From contig OU015569.1 in the NCBI GenBank assembly GCA_907165135.1, forward strand, positions 12,648,501 through 12,712,500: 64,000 nucleotides of DNA. The letters are read 5' to 3'. Position numbers and translations under genes: made by a program. This stretch comes from Oikopleura dioica. Its lineage: Eukaryota > Chordata > Appendicularia > Copelata > Oikopleuridae. Positions 34,626 to 47,142 of the stretch are shown one piece after another (the stretch's first letter is position 1; each line of letters opens with the position of its first letter). The notes beneath the pieces are model-generated. The model did no database searches. It was not told the DNA's origin and saw only the letters and a program-made list of their open reading frames with translations.

Positions 34626-37600
34626 ATGTGGCGGGGTTTGATAATTCATTCGGACGGTGAACCAAATGTTCCTTAACGTGAGGGCGTCCACGTGCAAGTT
34701 AATCGCAGCCGGAGCCAGCGAAATCAAACATTTGCTGCTGATCCAACTATCTTTCCATTCTCTTTTTCGCCAAGTCAAATAAACTCAACTTTTACCTAAA
34801 ATTTCAGGATTACTGATATCGCTCCTGTCCATTTCCACAAATGCCCTCGACCTCTCTGCCGTCGACAAATTGCCACTCTGCCAAGGAGGACACATCACAA
34901 GTCAAAGGAATGGGATCAACTACTTTCAACAGTTCTTTTTTCTTGAATAAGTTGAGTTAATCTGGCACCTAGAAAAATCGAGGAGTCGCTTGCGGCTTCG
35001 AGCTTAAAAATTACTGAAGCCGCACTTTGCGCGGTTTTTTTTTGTTGAAGCTCGAAGCCGCAAGCGGCTTCTCGACTTTTCCAAGCACCATTTTGACTAA
35101 AATTATAGAGATCGAGAAGCCGTTTTCGGCTTCGAGCTAAAATATAATTGAAGCCGCGCTTCTAGCGGCTTATTATCTTATTCAAGCTCGAAGCCGCAAG
35201 CGGCTACTCGATTTTTTTTAATTTTAGTCAAAATGGCGATTTTAGCAAAGTTAGTCACGCGTTAAACTTTCGTAAAACTAGAACTTATATTCTAGTGCGC
35301 GACTAATTCTGACATGTAAAATTCATTGAGCGCCGTTTGTCCAACTTGGATCGCAAATTAAATAAGATTAAAGCCCCCTTCTCCATTTTTTCTTTTGTTT
35401 AAAATTTGAAAGTTTGTTAGAAACTGATTTGGTAACAATTTGTCTGATCGCAAAACAGTGGCCTGGAGAGGCAAGTGCCGAATGCGAACTGTCGCTGGCG
35501 CATCGAAAGCGAACAAAGCAAGAAAATCAAAGTGACCTTCCACGAGCTGACGCGCGATTGCTCGAATGACGAGGACGAGATTTATCTTCTCGACGCGCAG
35601 CGAAGCGTTTTCGGTCCTTTCTGCTCTCTCGCTGCAAATTACAACAGACACAGAAGAACTGCAGTCAATTTTGAACACGAGGTAACGACAAAAAATGGAC
35701 AAAAAATGAAATTGAATCTACCCGAATAAAATGGACATAAAAAACACAAAGGGACAAAGATAAGACTAAAAATCAATATGACTAAAAAGTACTAAAACCT
35801 AAAAAATAGACTACAAAAGGTGACTGACTCAATTTGACCAAATATGAACTAAATAATAGAAAAACAAATGAACTTTGGTTAGACAAAAAATATACTTGAC
35901 TAAAACGGACAAAAACTTGAAAATCGACTAATAACAAAGTGGTCTCAATTTGACAAAAGACTAAAAAAAGACTAAAATTGGATAAGACTTGAATTTCGAT
36001 GACAGAAAATAGACTGAAAATCCAGTTTACTAAAATTTTTAGTCTTAAAAGAATCATGAGTAAAATGTACTAGAACTGACAAAAATGACCTAGATAGTCA
36101 TTTTTAATCCTTTTCGACAACAAAATTGATTATTTTCTTTCAATATTTTCGAAATGAATCGCTTTTTGAGCCTGATTCGTGCATTTTGATAGACGTACCT
36201 CAGAATCTGACCTCAAATGAAACAATTATTATTTTCACAAGGGATTTTGAAAAAGCAGGGCATCGTTAACGAGTTTGAACGATGTTCTAAATCGCATTAA
36301 CAAATTATTTCCAAGGTCGACTTGCCGGAGAGCGCTGACGAGATCGAAGGAATTTTCGACGGGGACGCGGTCGAAGTGGTCTATGTCACCGCGCCTGGAG
36401 GATACAAGTTCAGATTCAAGTTCTACTTCGAGTGGGAGCTCATCGAAATGCCCTCCGCCAACGGCACGCTGGTCGCGATTGGAGACAACGAACGAGAGCC
36501 AATTTTCCCGGATGGCGTCAATGTGCACTCAGTTCCGACGACAGGAATCTGCGGGCCAGAACACTTCGCCCCTGCCGCGCTCGGTATCTTTGCCACCGAA
36601 TTAGGTAAGCCACAAAATTAATGTAAAATTTTGACAAATTTTCTAAAATTGCCAATTGCTCTATTATATTAATGACCATGTACTACTAATTGAAAGAGCT
36701 TACAATTCAAATACATCGAATTGGAATTTTAATTATTGGGAAAAACTAAGGGTAGATCTTAGATCTTATTCTAAATCAGGGTTCTTAATCGCTTTTTTTT
36801 CTCGCAGACTTATCATAGTGACACCCTAAATTTCTCCTTGGTAGCGGTTTCTTCGCTAATTGGTAAATACAGTCAATGAAAAGAACCTTCTATTAGAAGC
36901 TTTGGTGTTTGGTACAAAATAAAAGGCGCGTTTTTGTGATGTCAGATTGGGCTCGCTTCACAAATTAGCAACAAACAGCAGCTCACTCACTTTTGCGCCA
37001 CGGTTCCCAAAACAAGTCCCAATTATAAATTTATAACGCCTTTTATTTAGACTCGACTGCAGCTCCAGAAACGGCGATGGAGGGCTTCTCCAAATTCGCA
37101 GCTGCGATGACTGGCTTCGACAAATACTTTGACTCGCACTTTGCTGAATATTGCGCCCTGGAGTCGACCCAGCTCCCTTGCGAGTTTTTCCACTTCCAGG
37201 ACGACGTTACTGCTCAATTTCTTTTCGGTCACTTGGAGGCGCTAGTCGGCCATATCATCAGCCACTGCGACGACGGATTCGGCCATCTCTGGTTGAAAGA
37301 ACTCAGCGAGCTCGAATCATGGATTGGAGGCGAGATTCCAACTGTCATCGTTCCCGAATTCAATCAAGTCACGGTCAAGGACGGCAATCTTTGCGACGAA
37401 TGTCTGGTAGACGCAGACTGCGGCGATTTCCATGAGAAATGGATGCGATGCTCCTCGGAGACCAAGCAGTGCGTCTGTGGCAATCACTGGGTTGATGCCA
37501 ATGGAGACCCAACTGGTGAGTTAAAATTTCCATCGCGTAAAAAAGGGGACGTATGTTTCTTAGATATGCGAAATTGCAGGCATTTCTGAGTAATGATGCG

Positions 37601-40600
37601 CCGATATTGGACAAATTGATGACGTAGCCCTTAAATTCTTGCATCGGTAGCTTGAAATTTACATTTTGCGAGTACTAGAATACTTGAATGCACGAAAATA
37701 TCGGAAGCAAGTGTATCCCCTTCATATTTACGCCGTAATTTGAAATTATACGATATGGAGCATCTATTCCTTGGATAAAAAATTGTGTTTCAGACGGTTG
37801 CGAGGCTTTCTCCGGCGACTACACTCTCAACCACAATCAGTGCTCTGGCGAAAATCCACCAAAAACAACTACCACCGTCAAAACAACGACAACAACGAAC
37901 AAGTGGCAAACAACTTCTAAACCAACAACTACCACAACAAAGACGACAACAACAAAAAGCACAACGGAAGCAACAATTCCATCTCTCTGCGGATCTTGCT
38001 CGAGCAACAGCGATTGCGGAAAGAAGTCCAAGTATCACATGGTCTGCTCGGACGAGGGCCAATGCATCTGCGACAATCAATGGATCAGCACTTCTGAAAA
38101 CAATTTTGGTAAGAAGTTAGATCAGATTTTAGAAATTAGGGCAATCTTTTTGATTTATTTTTTTTTCTGAAGACTTTTATTTGAAATTTAACATAGTGAC
38201 ACCCTTATTCAAATTATGAACAAAAATTTGACATAAAATGACATAAAATAAGGGTGTCAATACGTTAAAAAATCTCAAAAAATGCCTCAGAAATATCTCA
38301 AATTGAAGGTCGTTTCTAAACGATAGTTTTGAAATACTTTCCAAGATATTTCCGCACTCAACGTGTCCTTCAAATGTTTTCAGCGATGTCGAGCGCTAAT
38401 CTAATTCTTGTATTTTTGAAGACGGTTGCCGAACGTTCAGCGCGGGCTACGAAAAGGACCAGGAGCAGTGCTCGCCCAAGACCACCACCGCGCCTCAGAA
38501 CATTGATGAGACGACCGCAATTGTTGATCACGCCAAGGTGTTCAACGTCATCGAGGTCGGTAACAATTGCCCGCAGCAGTGGTTGAAGACGCCAATGGAG
38601 GACGATAACAACCTTTGGAACGAGTTCGACGATGGCCTTCATGAACATGATGAGCCAATGTGCGCCTTTGAAAATCTACCAGGTAAAATCAACATGAATC
38701 TTTTGGAAGATAAGAAAGAAGACCAAACGAAGGGTCGAACTTAAGGGGGTAGACATCATAAACGTAGAATATAATTTTTGACAAAAAAATTATTAAATTT
38801 TCAATGGAAATTAGAAACTCCGACCTTCAGAAAGGATCGAGATAAGGGTTTGAACTTTACAAAGATAAAAAATAATAAGGGAGTCAAAGCATTAATTTTG
38901 GGAGAAAACTCAGCGCGAGAATCGATGTCTAAATCTCTTCATTTGATGATAGAATTCTCCTTACCATAAATTTTCAGCTTGCACGAAACCCCTTTTCGCC
39001 GGCGTCGCTGCTTCCGCCTGCCACTCTTCGACGCTGATTTCCAACTACAACGCTGTCGCCGACGAGCTGGCCCGAGTCTCCGTCTCTGGCGACTTTGACC
39101 GAACTTGCGTGTTTGCTATTGCCCGTGCTCCCTGCTCCGCGCTCGATTTCAAGGCCATTTCCGATCCACGAGAGTACGCTTACAAATTCGCCGAAGTCGT
39201 CAAGACCTTTGCCATTGAAAAATGCGGCAAGAGCCATTTGAAGAATTCGCTCGGACCGATGCTCATGCAAAACGTCGAAATCTTGGAAAACGCTGCTAAT
39301 GGAAACTGCCCAGCCGAGCTCGGGGATTTCGTCTTTGACGCTGAAGCTTTCGACGAGACGGATTTCAGCGATGTTCCAGTTCATACAACCACGACTACTA
39401 CAGTTGCCCCGGAAAAGGATGTCCAACAAACTACTCCAAAATCAATTGACGGAAGTAAGTCAACGTATCTTTTGGGAAGGGGCTATTTCTGAGCGAAATT
39501 TTTGTAGCCTTCTTAGCCAATAAGGGTCCGAGAATCGCGCTATCGACCAATCAGCATTGATTTACTTGCCTACGCAAATTTTGTCGCTCAAAAATTGTCG
39601 CTTCGCTTTTTCGAAAAGACTTTAGTTTTCTTATATATTACAATTAATTTGAACATCGACTATTATTACCTCAATTATTATCTCTAATAACTCTTTATTA
39701 TTACCCAATCCACCTCATCCCGTTTGTGCAACGAGTTAACATGTTCTACGACGCACGTAATCATAAGCATAAAAGCCCGGTGTCAAGTTAAATTCGATAA
39801 TTGAGCAAAGAGCGGTGACTAACAATCCACTTCAGAATTCACAACGCTCAAGGACGGCCAATGCACTTCTAAAGCTTACGGTCGATTGGCCACCGTCGTC
39901 TTCGATGCCAGAGCTTTCGATCTCGTCGACGCCGACACCGCCAAAGCCAACTTCAAAAGGTTCGCGGACGAAATCGGCCGATTGGGAAAGAAAACGCAAA
40001 AGTACGAAATGCAGCGCGGCGAACGACCAGATTGCGAAGTTGCTACTTCCGGAAAGATGCCCTGCGAACTCCTTGACTTTCCTTCAAAAGAAATGGCTTG
40101 CCAACTTGCTGAGCGGGCAAAGAAGCTTTACTTGCATGTCAGAACTTCTTGCAACAATGCTTGGATTAACATCTACGGACAGGTAAAAAATGATAAAGGA
40201 GAAATTCTTCGGTTTTAAAGAAAAATAGAGGATAGCCTTGTTGATCTTAGGGTTTTTGCATGGGCACCCTTATTCACTCCGGAGGCCACTTGAAAATCAA
40301 TAAGGTTAGCCCCTATTGATAATAGCCTATTATTAATAGGCTATAATAGCTTGTCTGAAATAACACAAAAACAATATTAGAATTATCAAAATTTCTTTCA
40401 AATTATTTTCTTCTTTTTAGACAATTTCTTCTCTCGTCGAAGCAGCTGAACCGGTTTCTGGAAGCTGCCCGCAAATTGGCGAACGAATGGAAAAGCAATT
40501 GCTCCAAGAATACACCGAGCGTCATGCAGAGGAAAACGACGGCGTCGACTTCAAACAGCAAATCAAAGAGATTAGAGATGCAGTCAAAGAAGATAAGGCG

Positions 40601-41299
40601 GAGAGGAAGAGAGAACGAGGCAGCAAGAAAATGCGACGAGAAGACCGAGAGAAGAACAAGCTCAAGAACATGGCGCGGCGGCGAATTGAATCGGCGATGG
40701 TCGAAGTTAACAAGAAACAACAGAAACTTGAGCAGCTGAGAATTGCCATTGCCGCGGCAGAGGCTGGAAACTACGCTCTTTTGGGTAAGAAATAGTGCAA
40801 AGATTAGGAGTTTAAATTTTCAGCCCGCGACGAAGAGAACGACGTTGTGGTGGAGGAGAACGATTCCGGCATGCTGATGGACTTCGGAGGCGAGTTGTAC
40901 GAATCCTACGAGTACGGCGAGTACGAAGAGGAGGAAGAGGGTGAGTGCGCGGTCCCGGTGGCGCTTGAGATCGACTCGGCCGTCGAGTTCTTCAACGCGT
41001 TGGTGGAGGCGCAGACTTCCCCGCGCTCCAAGTTGCTCCACAACGCCGTGTCGCACCGCGTCAAGCGCCGCTTCGAAGACGTCCTCAACTTCATCCGCGT
41101 CGCGCCCGGCCACTGCCCCGAAGAAGTTCTCGCCAGCTGCGCCAACGTGAACCTGGTCTACGGAAAAAGACGCGCCAAGATCACGGAAATCATCGAGGCC
41201 GCCTCGCAAATCGTCCAAAATATCGAGGAACAGTGCGAGGGCGCCTCCTTTGCCGAGTTTTTCTTGAGCGTCCATGGCAAAGCGGAAAATCTTTTTTAA
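34626..41299 (+). CDS. Large secreted CUB and cysteine-rich mosaic protein
   Basis: Ten well-supported exons (34808-34931, 35459-35681, 36316-36604, 37051-37515, 37794-38108, 38422-38682, 38978-39454, 39836-40182, 40421-40784, 40824-41299) join in frame through GT-AG introns. A tiny first exon, 34626-34635 (MWRG), completes a signal peptide (LLISLLSISTNA) but is tentative. The total is about 1,116 residues. In order: signal peptide; a CUB-like domain (LCQGGHITS, NCRWRI, DCSNDEDEI, GPFC); two similar cysteine modules (LCDECLVDADC...CVCGNHW and LCGSCSSNSDC...CICDNQW), each ending DGC, joined by a threonine-rich mucin-like linker; four copies of a roughly 70-residue C/PC/C segment; a basic coiled-coil-like stretch near 40540-40740; and an acidic tail region EYGEYEEEEEGEC. 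It is probably an extracellular matrix or house-type secreted protein; the larvacean house-protein idea is only inference. Introns are long for this window (up to about 640 bp) and carry repeats. Confidence 0.8.
34968..35222. repeat. Two tandem ~110-bp hairpins in an intron
   Basis: Each unit folds GCGGCTTCGAGCT against AGCTCGAAGCCGC with a GAAGCCGCGC loop hairpin. The units are at about 34975-35080 and 35108-35215. The GAAGCCGC module is shared with the interior of the long GAGTCAGG MITE copies. They lie in the intron before the second CUB exon. Confidence 0.8.
38187..38270. repeat. TAAGGGTGTCAC-type element in an intron
   Basis: AACATAGTGACACCCTTATT and AATAAGGGTGTCAATACG are inverted ends about 80 bp apart, inside the 38109-38421 intron of the CUB gene. 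Confidence 0.65.
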
Positions 41300-43561
41300 C
41301 CATTAATTAACTAATTAATAATTCATTACTTAAATTACTTTGTATTTAAAATCATTTAACAGCAAAACTAGCAATAATCAATATTTCCTACCATTTGCCT
41401 AAAAAATCTTTCTTTTTCGAGTTTCAACTTTTTGAAAACAAAGGAATTCAATATAAAATATTTTAATTTCTCTCAAAAAATTAAAATAGTTAATTTTTTA
41501 AAGCCAAATGCCAGTGAAACAACTTTCGCCATTTTTTTCCTGATTTCCGAAATACTTGGAATCAGAAAAATAATTTTATCTAGCTTTAAGCTTGTAGAAA
41601 CAGCTCTTTTTTATATTTAAAAATTTAATATCAATATTTTGAAAAACGAAAAAATAAAACTGAGAACGAAAAAATATAGCGCGAGAAGAAACCTGTACAA
41701 AACACGAATTGAAGAAAAAGGTGCTAGACTTCAATCCTCGCCCAAGAAGCAACAGAATACTTAAAATCACGACCCTGCTCTTTCTGTAAATTTAACTTCT
41801 GTAAATAAAATCCCTTCGCAATCAATACATTTATTGTTTTTTTTTATTTCCAAAATGGAAAAATTTGTCAATAAGGTTTTAGAAATATAAAGGTCAGAGG
41901 CATCGTGAATTTGACCTGTCGATGATGATGCTGAAGATTACGGTAATCTAAAACAGCTAAAGCGGAAAGGACAAGGTCATGTTTGTAATAACCCCATATA
42001 GATGTGCGTTGCCCTGCTTCTATCAGCCACTACCAGAGGTCCATATTTAGGGTTAGGCTTAGCTCAATTGACCTAGCTTAGCAGCTGAGCCATAAGCTGG
42101 CTGGGCTCGGCAAGCTGTATGAAAAACCTGAATCAGGTTCTAAAGAGCTAAAATGAAAAGCTGCGTCGCGGTTTTTTTAATAAAGCCGCAAAGCGGAATC
42201 ACAAGATGACCATTTTATTCATTTCAGCTCTTTAGAACCTGACTCAGGTTTTCCACACAGGTTGCCGAGCCCAGTAAGCTGGAGACGACTGCATTGCTAA
42301 TTTGAAATGAGCATTTTAGAGACGAATTTTTGTACAGGGTTCTTTTCTATTTCGCCCTTTTTCTGTGTCCCAAACAAGCTGAATCCGGAGATTGCTGTTT
42401 TCGCTCTTTCATTATTTCTAAATTTGAAAAGTGACAGTTCCATTTACGTGTTTCAGTCACGTTGATCTGCCAAATTCACCACATCTCGCCGCGGCTTGAG
42501 CTCTTCCACGCAAAACTGATAAGATCGAGCGATAACACTATTCAGACAACTTTGGAATAAAACAAATGGTCAATCATTCACTACCGGCGCTGATTACTTT
42601 TTAACGCCATTTTGTGATTAGTAAACATTTTCCGCGAAACCTTGAAAGGGAGAGTTTTAAAAGACCAGGTCAGCAGGTCTACATCTCCCGCGCCCTTCTT
42701 TCCGGCTTAGCGAGTTGGCAGTAATGATAAGCAGTCACAGCCAACAACAAACATTCGAAGCAGCGCACGTTTTTGTACCAATCATTCGCCGAATTCATCC
42801 TTTGACCTCAAACTTGGCTGTTTGCGCTGATTTTCTGTCTTTTTTTGCGTTCTTTTTGAAATTTTTCTTTTTCGGATTAGCAACGAGAATTTTAATAAAT
42901 AACTAAATTACGTCTTTCATTGTTCTTTGTTCTAAGGTGGCTTGTTTCGAATAAAGGACTCAATAGGTGACAATCTATAGACATGCGTACATCCCTGCTC
43001 AATTATTAAAATCAAAATGTGACCATCTGACATGTAATCATTTTCTAACAGAAAAAACGAGTTTATTTCTTTGATCTTAAAAAAGAGATAGCACCTGATT
43101 AAAAGGTAACGTTTTTCTGATATTGGCATCAGAAATCGGCATTTTTACCGATAGCTAACATAGTGATACCCTTATTTGCTTTTAAGAAAAAACAGTTTGA
43201 ACCGTAAACAAGTTTACATTGCCGTAAAATTTTAAATCTTAATCATAAATTTTTGCAAAATTTTTAACTAATAGTTTTACTTAAGTAACACATTAGGATG
43301 GTGACTTTTCTTCAAAAGTTAACATATTGAAACCCTTATTAAAGTTTAATCAACAGACAGTTTAAACCTTAACTTGGCTCAGTCAAATTTTTTGACATAA
43401 CTGGCGCTAGCTGCTAAAATTGCTGCTAAAATGGTCATTTTGAATGAAATTTTAAGCGCAAATTTTGTAAAGTTTTGTCCAAAAATTCAAGTTCTTGATG
43501 ATCTCTTTAGCTAAATTAAGGATTAAAATTCCTGTTGATTGAGTTAAATAAGGTTGTCAAC
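41300..43561. other. Intergenic with one intact MITE
   Basis: It contains possible AATAAA signals for the CUB gene (41653, 41804), the MITE at 42101-42274 and two TAAGGGTGTCAC-type ends in direct orientation at about 43158 and 43315. No gene is supported. Confidence 0.5.
42101..42274. repeat. Palindromic MITE with perfect 8-bp duplication
   Basis: The ends are CTGGGCTCGGCAAGC and GGTTGCCGAGCCCAG. TAAGCTGG flanks both sides (42093-42100 and 42275-42282). Interior hairpins include GCCGCAAAGCGG. Confidence 0.9.
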
Positions 43562-44527
43562 ATGCTATTTTTTGGAGAAAAGTCACCATCTTTGATGTCT
43601 GCTCCATTTATCCCCGTGGCCTCCTTTTTTTGGTCAGAAGCAGTAATCAGAATAATCAGAGTTGTTTTTTCTTTGATAGGCGGTTGTCCAGGCTGTCCGG
43701 TCTCTCCCAAAAGAAATTATTATTCTGTAAAGGCTTCCTCCGACAGCTTGAAGGATATCCAACGGGCCTACTCATCACTAATTGGTAAGTTGACGCAAGT
43801 AGTTTTATGTATATCCAAGGAGGAGTATATAAACTTAGCCCAGCAAAAAGAGCACTACTTCTTCAATAACCAAAATCGAAAATCGAGAGAAATCTTCTTC
43901 GCCCAAAGCGATTCTTAAAAACCGCTTTCTTGAATAATAAACAAGGCCGTGACGTCGTGAATGAAAATTTTTATATATTTGAGCTTTAAATAATTCAACA
44001 GAAAAAGCAAATACTCAGCTTTTCTCAATGAAAAAGGCTAATAACAGGTTCAAATTGGAATCTGACAGTTCAGCCACTAGTCTCTCAAATCAGGATTTTT
44101 GTTCAAGTTATTTTTTCGCATCTTCTCTTTCAGAAAAGCCGCAACGCGGCTCTTAAAATCCTGACTCAGATTTCATACACAGTTTGCCGAGCTCAAATGT
44201 AAAATCAAAGAGAAAACCCGAAAAATGGGGATATTGAGGTCTACCCCCTTAAAACCGGAAGGCATAGGAAATAGTAGCACTGTGCTTGTTTTAACAACTG
44301 CTAGTACTACCTACTGTCTACATACTCAATTATCACATTTTTGAATTATAGAAGCGTCGGATAGAACTGGCCACTCGAGAAAAGGGAATTTACAATCCGC
44401 CAAGAAAAAGGAACGATTAAACTTGCACCAGTATTTTTCTTCTTTGGGCGATTTTAAAAAGAACCAAGATCCAACAAAAAAAGAAGAAATCAACGAAGAG
44501 AAACGCGCGATTTTTGAGACTTTCTGA
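43562..44527 (+). CDS. Small J-domain-like protein, two exons
   Basis: An exon ending at 43784 reads KRNYYSVKASSDSLKDIQRA and YSSLI, which resembles helix I-II of a DnaJ domain (NYYxVLGV ... IKKAYRxL). A second exon, 44352-44527, joins in phase (EASDRTGHSRKGNLQ) and ends basic-acidic (KKEEINEEKRAIFETF). The HPD tripeptide that activates HSP70 is not visible, so this is either a degenerate J-like protein or a coincidental resemblance. The 567-bp intron contains half a MITE (44136-44195). The 5' end is uncertain: the frame is open from 43535 with an ATG at 43562, but a splice acceptor near 43679 could make the upstream part noncoding. Confidence 0.4.
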
Positions 44528-44746
44528 TTTTTGGTAAGTTCAAAGAGGAGCCATTATTTTCAATAATTATTAATTAAACAGATAATGTTGAATAATTAGC
44601 GCGTAGATACTGTGGTTAATTCCGTCTTTTGGGAAAAAGGATATTTCGTTTTGAAAAGTGTGAAATATACATTTGTTGGCGAGGAATCGTGTCGCCCGAT
44701 TAATGATTTATTTTTTTATCTAGCACAGAGGACACAGAAAAGAAGG

Positions 44747-45744
44747 ATGACGCACTTATTCAAGAGACAACTGATCATGCTCACCGTTTCCGAACTCGCT
44801 CTAGCAACCAGTTTAGAGGACATTTGCAAGGATGTTTATTGTACAAAGGCAAGTACACTTGTTTTACAAGAAGTTTCGTGGTGACCCCCTTATTTTTTGC
44901 GGGCTAGACTTTCTTTTTATCAAATAAAATAAGGGTGTCACTCTTTGCCCTAACTGCTCAAAATAGTTATTGTTCATGTTAGCCCTAACCCTAACCTCCT
45001 ACCCTAATATTCAAATTACAGTGTTTCGAGTTGGTTTCAATATTCCGCCGTCCAATTCCCGCCTGCCAAAAACTGCTTTCGCTGAAAAACTGCTGCAGCC
45101 TAATTCTGAACGGAGCCGACGGCTTAGTCACCGTCCGCGCGTCTTCCTGCGTCGATTTATCCACCGCCAAGATCAAAGTTGGCAGCCAGGACGAACTCGG
45201 CGCCTCGAGGTAGAAAATAAATTGAGGAGCATCGAATTCAAATACTGTCTCTGCTCCAGCGCCAATTGAAAATTAATTTAGTGGTATTAGCGAAGACGAC
45301 CTCTCGAATGTCATCTCTCAGAAAATCGATCTCTTCAGTAAGTACTTACTAAAACACAATTTCAAGACTTGAAATTTACTTCAATTTTTCATTTTGTTTA
45401 TTGGATCATCATTTTAAGACCCAGACCAAGTGGAAGTCTGCGAGCTCAAACAAACAATTGAACCTGGTAAGAAGTTAAAATGGGAAACAAAATTTCTCAT
45501 TAAAAATTATAATTAAATCCAAAAAATTATTGGCAATGAATTTTTTAATCATTAATATTTTTAGGATTACTTCTGCTCCTTTTTGGAGCCTCAATCATCG
45601 GAATGATCACAATATACAGTATTTATCTGTAAGTTACAGATAGGCAACCATGATTTTGATTTTATGAATTTCAGATTGAAATTTGGAAACTACAAGAAAC
45701 GAAAGGATTACGAGCAGCCCTTGCTGAACTCGCCAAAGAAATAA
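44747..45744 (+). CDS. Single-pass type I membrane protein, unknown
   Basis: Six exons (44747-44848, 45022-45209, 45282-45337, 45419-45466, 45565-45628, 45675-45744) join in frame to 175 residues. It starts MTHLFKRQLIMLTVSELALA, a plausible signal peptide. A short extracellular part follows with cysteines (DICKDVYCTK, CFELVSIF, CQKLLSLKNCC, SSC, VEVC), then the membrane segment GLLLLLFGASIIGMITIYSI and a basic cytoplasmic tail YKKRKDYEQPLLNSPKK. I do not recognise the family. The first intron is GC-AG (AAG then GCAAGT) and holds a miniature element and a telomere-like stretch. A pyrimidine-rich AG about 20 bp before the ATG could be a cis or trans splice acceptor. The stop codon overlaps an AATAAA. 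Confidence 0.75.
44876..44945. repeat. TAAGGGTGTCAC-type element in a GC-AG intron
   Basis: GTGACCCCCTTATTTT and AAAATAAGGGTGTCAC are inverted ends 70 bp apart, inside the first intron of the membrane protein gene. Confidence 0.7.
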
Positions 45745-45764
45745 AACTGCAAATTTTTATTCAA

Positions 45765-45770
45765 ATAAAC
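45765..45770 (+). promoter_or_regulatory. Candidate poly(A) signal between convergent genes
   Basis: AATAAA lies 21 bp past the membrane-protein stop and before the 3' end of the convergent kinase-like gene, whose stop is at 45803. The two genes share a 58-bp gap. Confidence 0.45.
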
Positions 45771-47142
45771 ACACATTTTTTAAAAAGTTGATCGGTTTCA
45801 GTTTACAAAGAAGTGAGAGTGATTGAATAAGCTTGAGGCAGAAGATACCATTTTTCGGTTTCCATGTTGAATTCTTCGTTCACTAACTCAACAAACTCGT
45901 TGTTGTCTCCAAAATAAACGAAATCGTTGTAGCTGTTAAAACAGTCTTCCATCATTTCGTACGAAGCGTAGAATTCTCTATTTTCTGGAATTCTGATCTG
46001 AGAGCCGGAATGGTCGATCAAAGTGTTTTGGAGAACGAATTCGGAGTTTTCGATTCGGTCCAGCACCATTTGGTGGAAAAGTATTTCTCCGTTGCTGTTG
46101 AGATAGGCACCGGTTACAGTCAGGGGACGAGAGAAGACGAAGTTGCCATGGAGGAGCACTGAATTATAAATTATATTTTTTTTAGTTTTGAGTTCTTTAC
46201 CTTGCTCGAAATCAAAATTGGTATTTATCGAGGGCATGATTCTGCTTATTTTTATAATTTGCCATCCACTTTGATTCAAATAAGTCCTGAATTTCAATCT
46301 TTTGAGAAGCAATTCGATTTCGTTCTTTTGAAATTTTTGTTCATCGAATTTCGGATGGAGATTAAAGCCAGCCAAACTCCGCGGATAAACCAGCATTGTC
46401 AGTTTTGTGAAGATTTTTTCGAGAGTAAAGTTATGTTCCATTTCCCAAGTTCCAACTTTCAAATCATTTTTGAACGCCCATCTCAAAAGCACCGAAACAG
46501 AAATGGGTACACAAAGATCGCTTTCTTTTTGGTTTAAAACATTCTTTGTCACGTTTTTGTAGTCGAAATTGATCTGTCTCGTCAGTTTTTGTTTCAGACT
46601 GGCCATGGCAGTTGATTTTGTCAAATTCGGATCGTCTAAGCAAAAATCAGAAGACGCGTTTTCACGAGAAATGATTTTTGACAAGTTTTGGATTTGTTTG
46701 GTGGATGGTCTTGTTTTGTTTGAGAGCCACTCAGCATTGCATACCTAAAAAGTATTTTTCTGATATAACAAGGAGACTGACCTCTAGTTCTTTTTTGATG
46801 GTTTCTATACGTTTTTCTTCGATTGGTTTGAACAGAAGAGTCCAGGCTGTCTTCCACTCGCAACAGGGGTCTGGATTCGTTTAGCGAATTCGCTCATGAG
46901 CGAAGCGAACCGAAGCTTTCGCTTTTTGTGATTTCAATTCGTTTCGCTTCGCTTTCGCTTTTTACCGAAAATTCTCGCGAAAACTTCGCTCAAAAGAACT
47001 CGTTCCCAGAAGTGAAAATTTTGCTTTTTTTGCTTAGCTATAGCTAAAACTCAAGTTAAAATTTTGCTTATTATTGAACTAAGCTTTGCATTGAACAGTT
47101 TTACTGTTTTCAAAGTAGCCAATATTTTGGGGAGTCACTTAA

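Noticed and set aside
40847-41275. Minus-strand frame of 151 codons opposite the CUB gene end.
   Set aside because: The plus-strand exon has the consistent phase and the acidic cysteine-bearing sequence; the minus frame is its shadow.
43516-43710. Minus frame with GETGQPGQPP resembling collagen.
   Set aside because: Only two imperfect Gly-X-Y triplets, and the opposite strand has the better supported exon.
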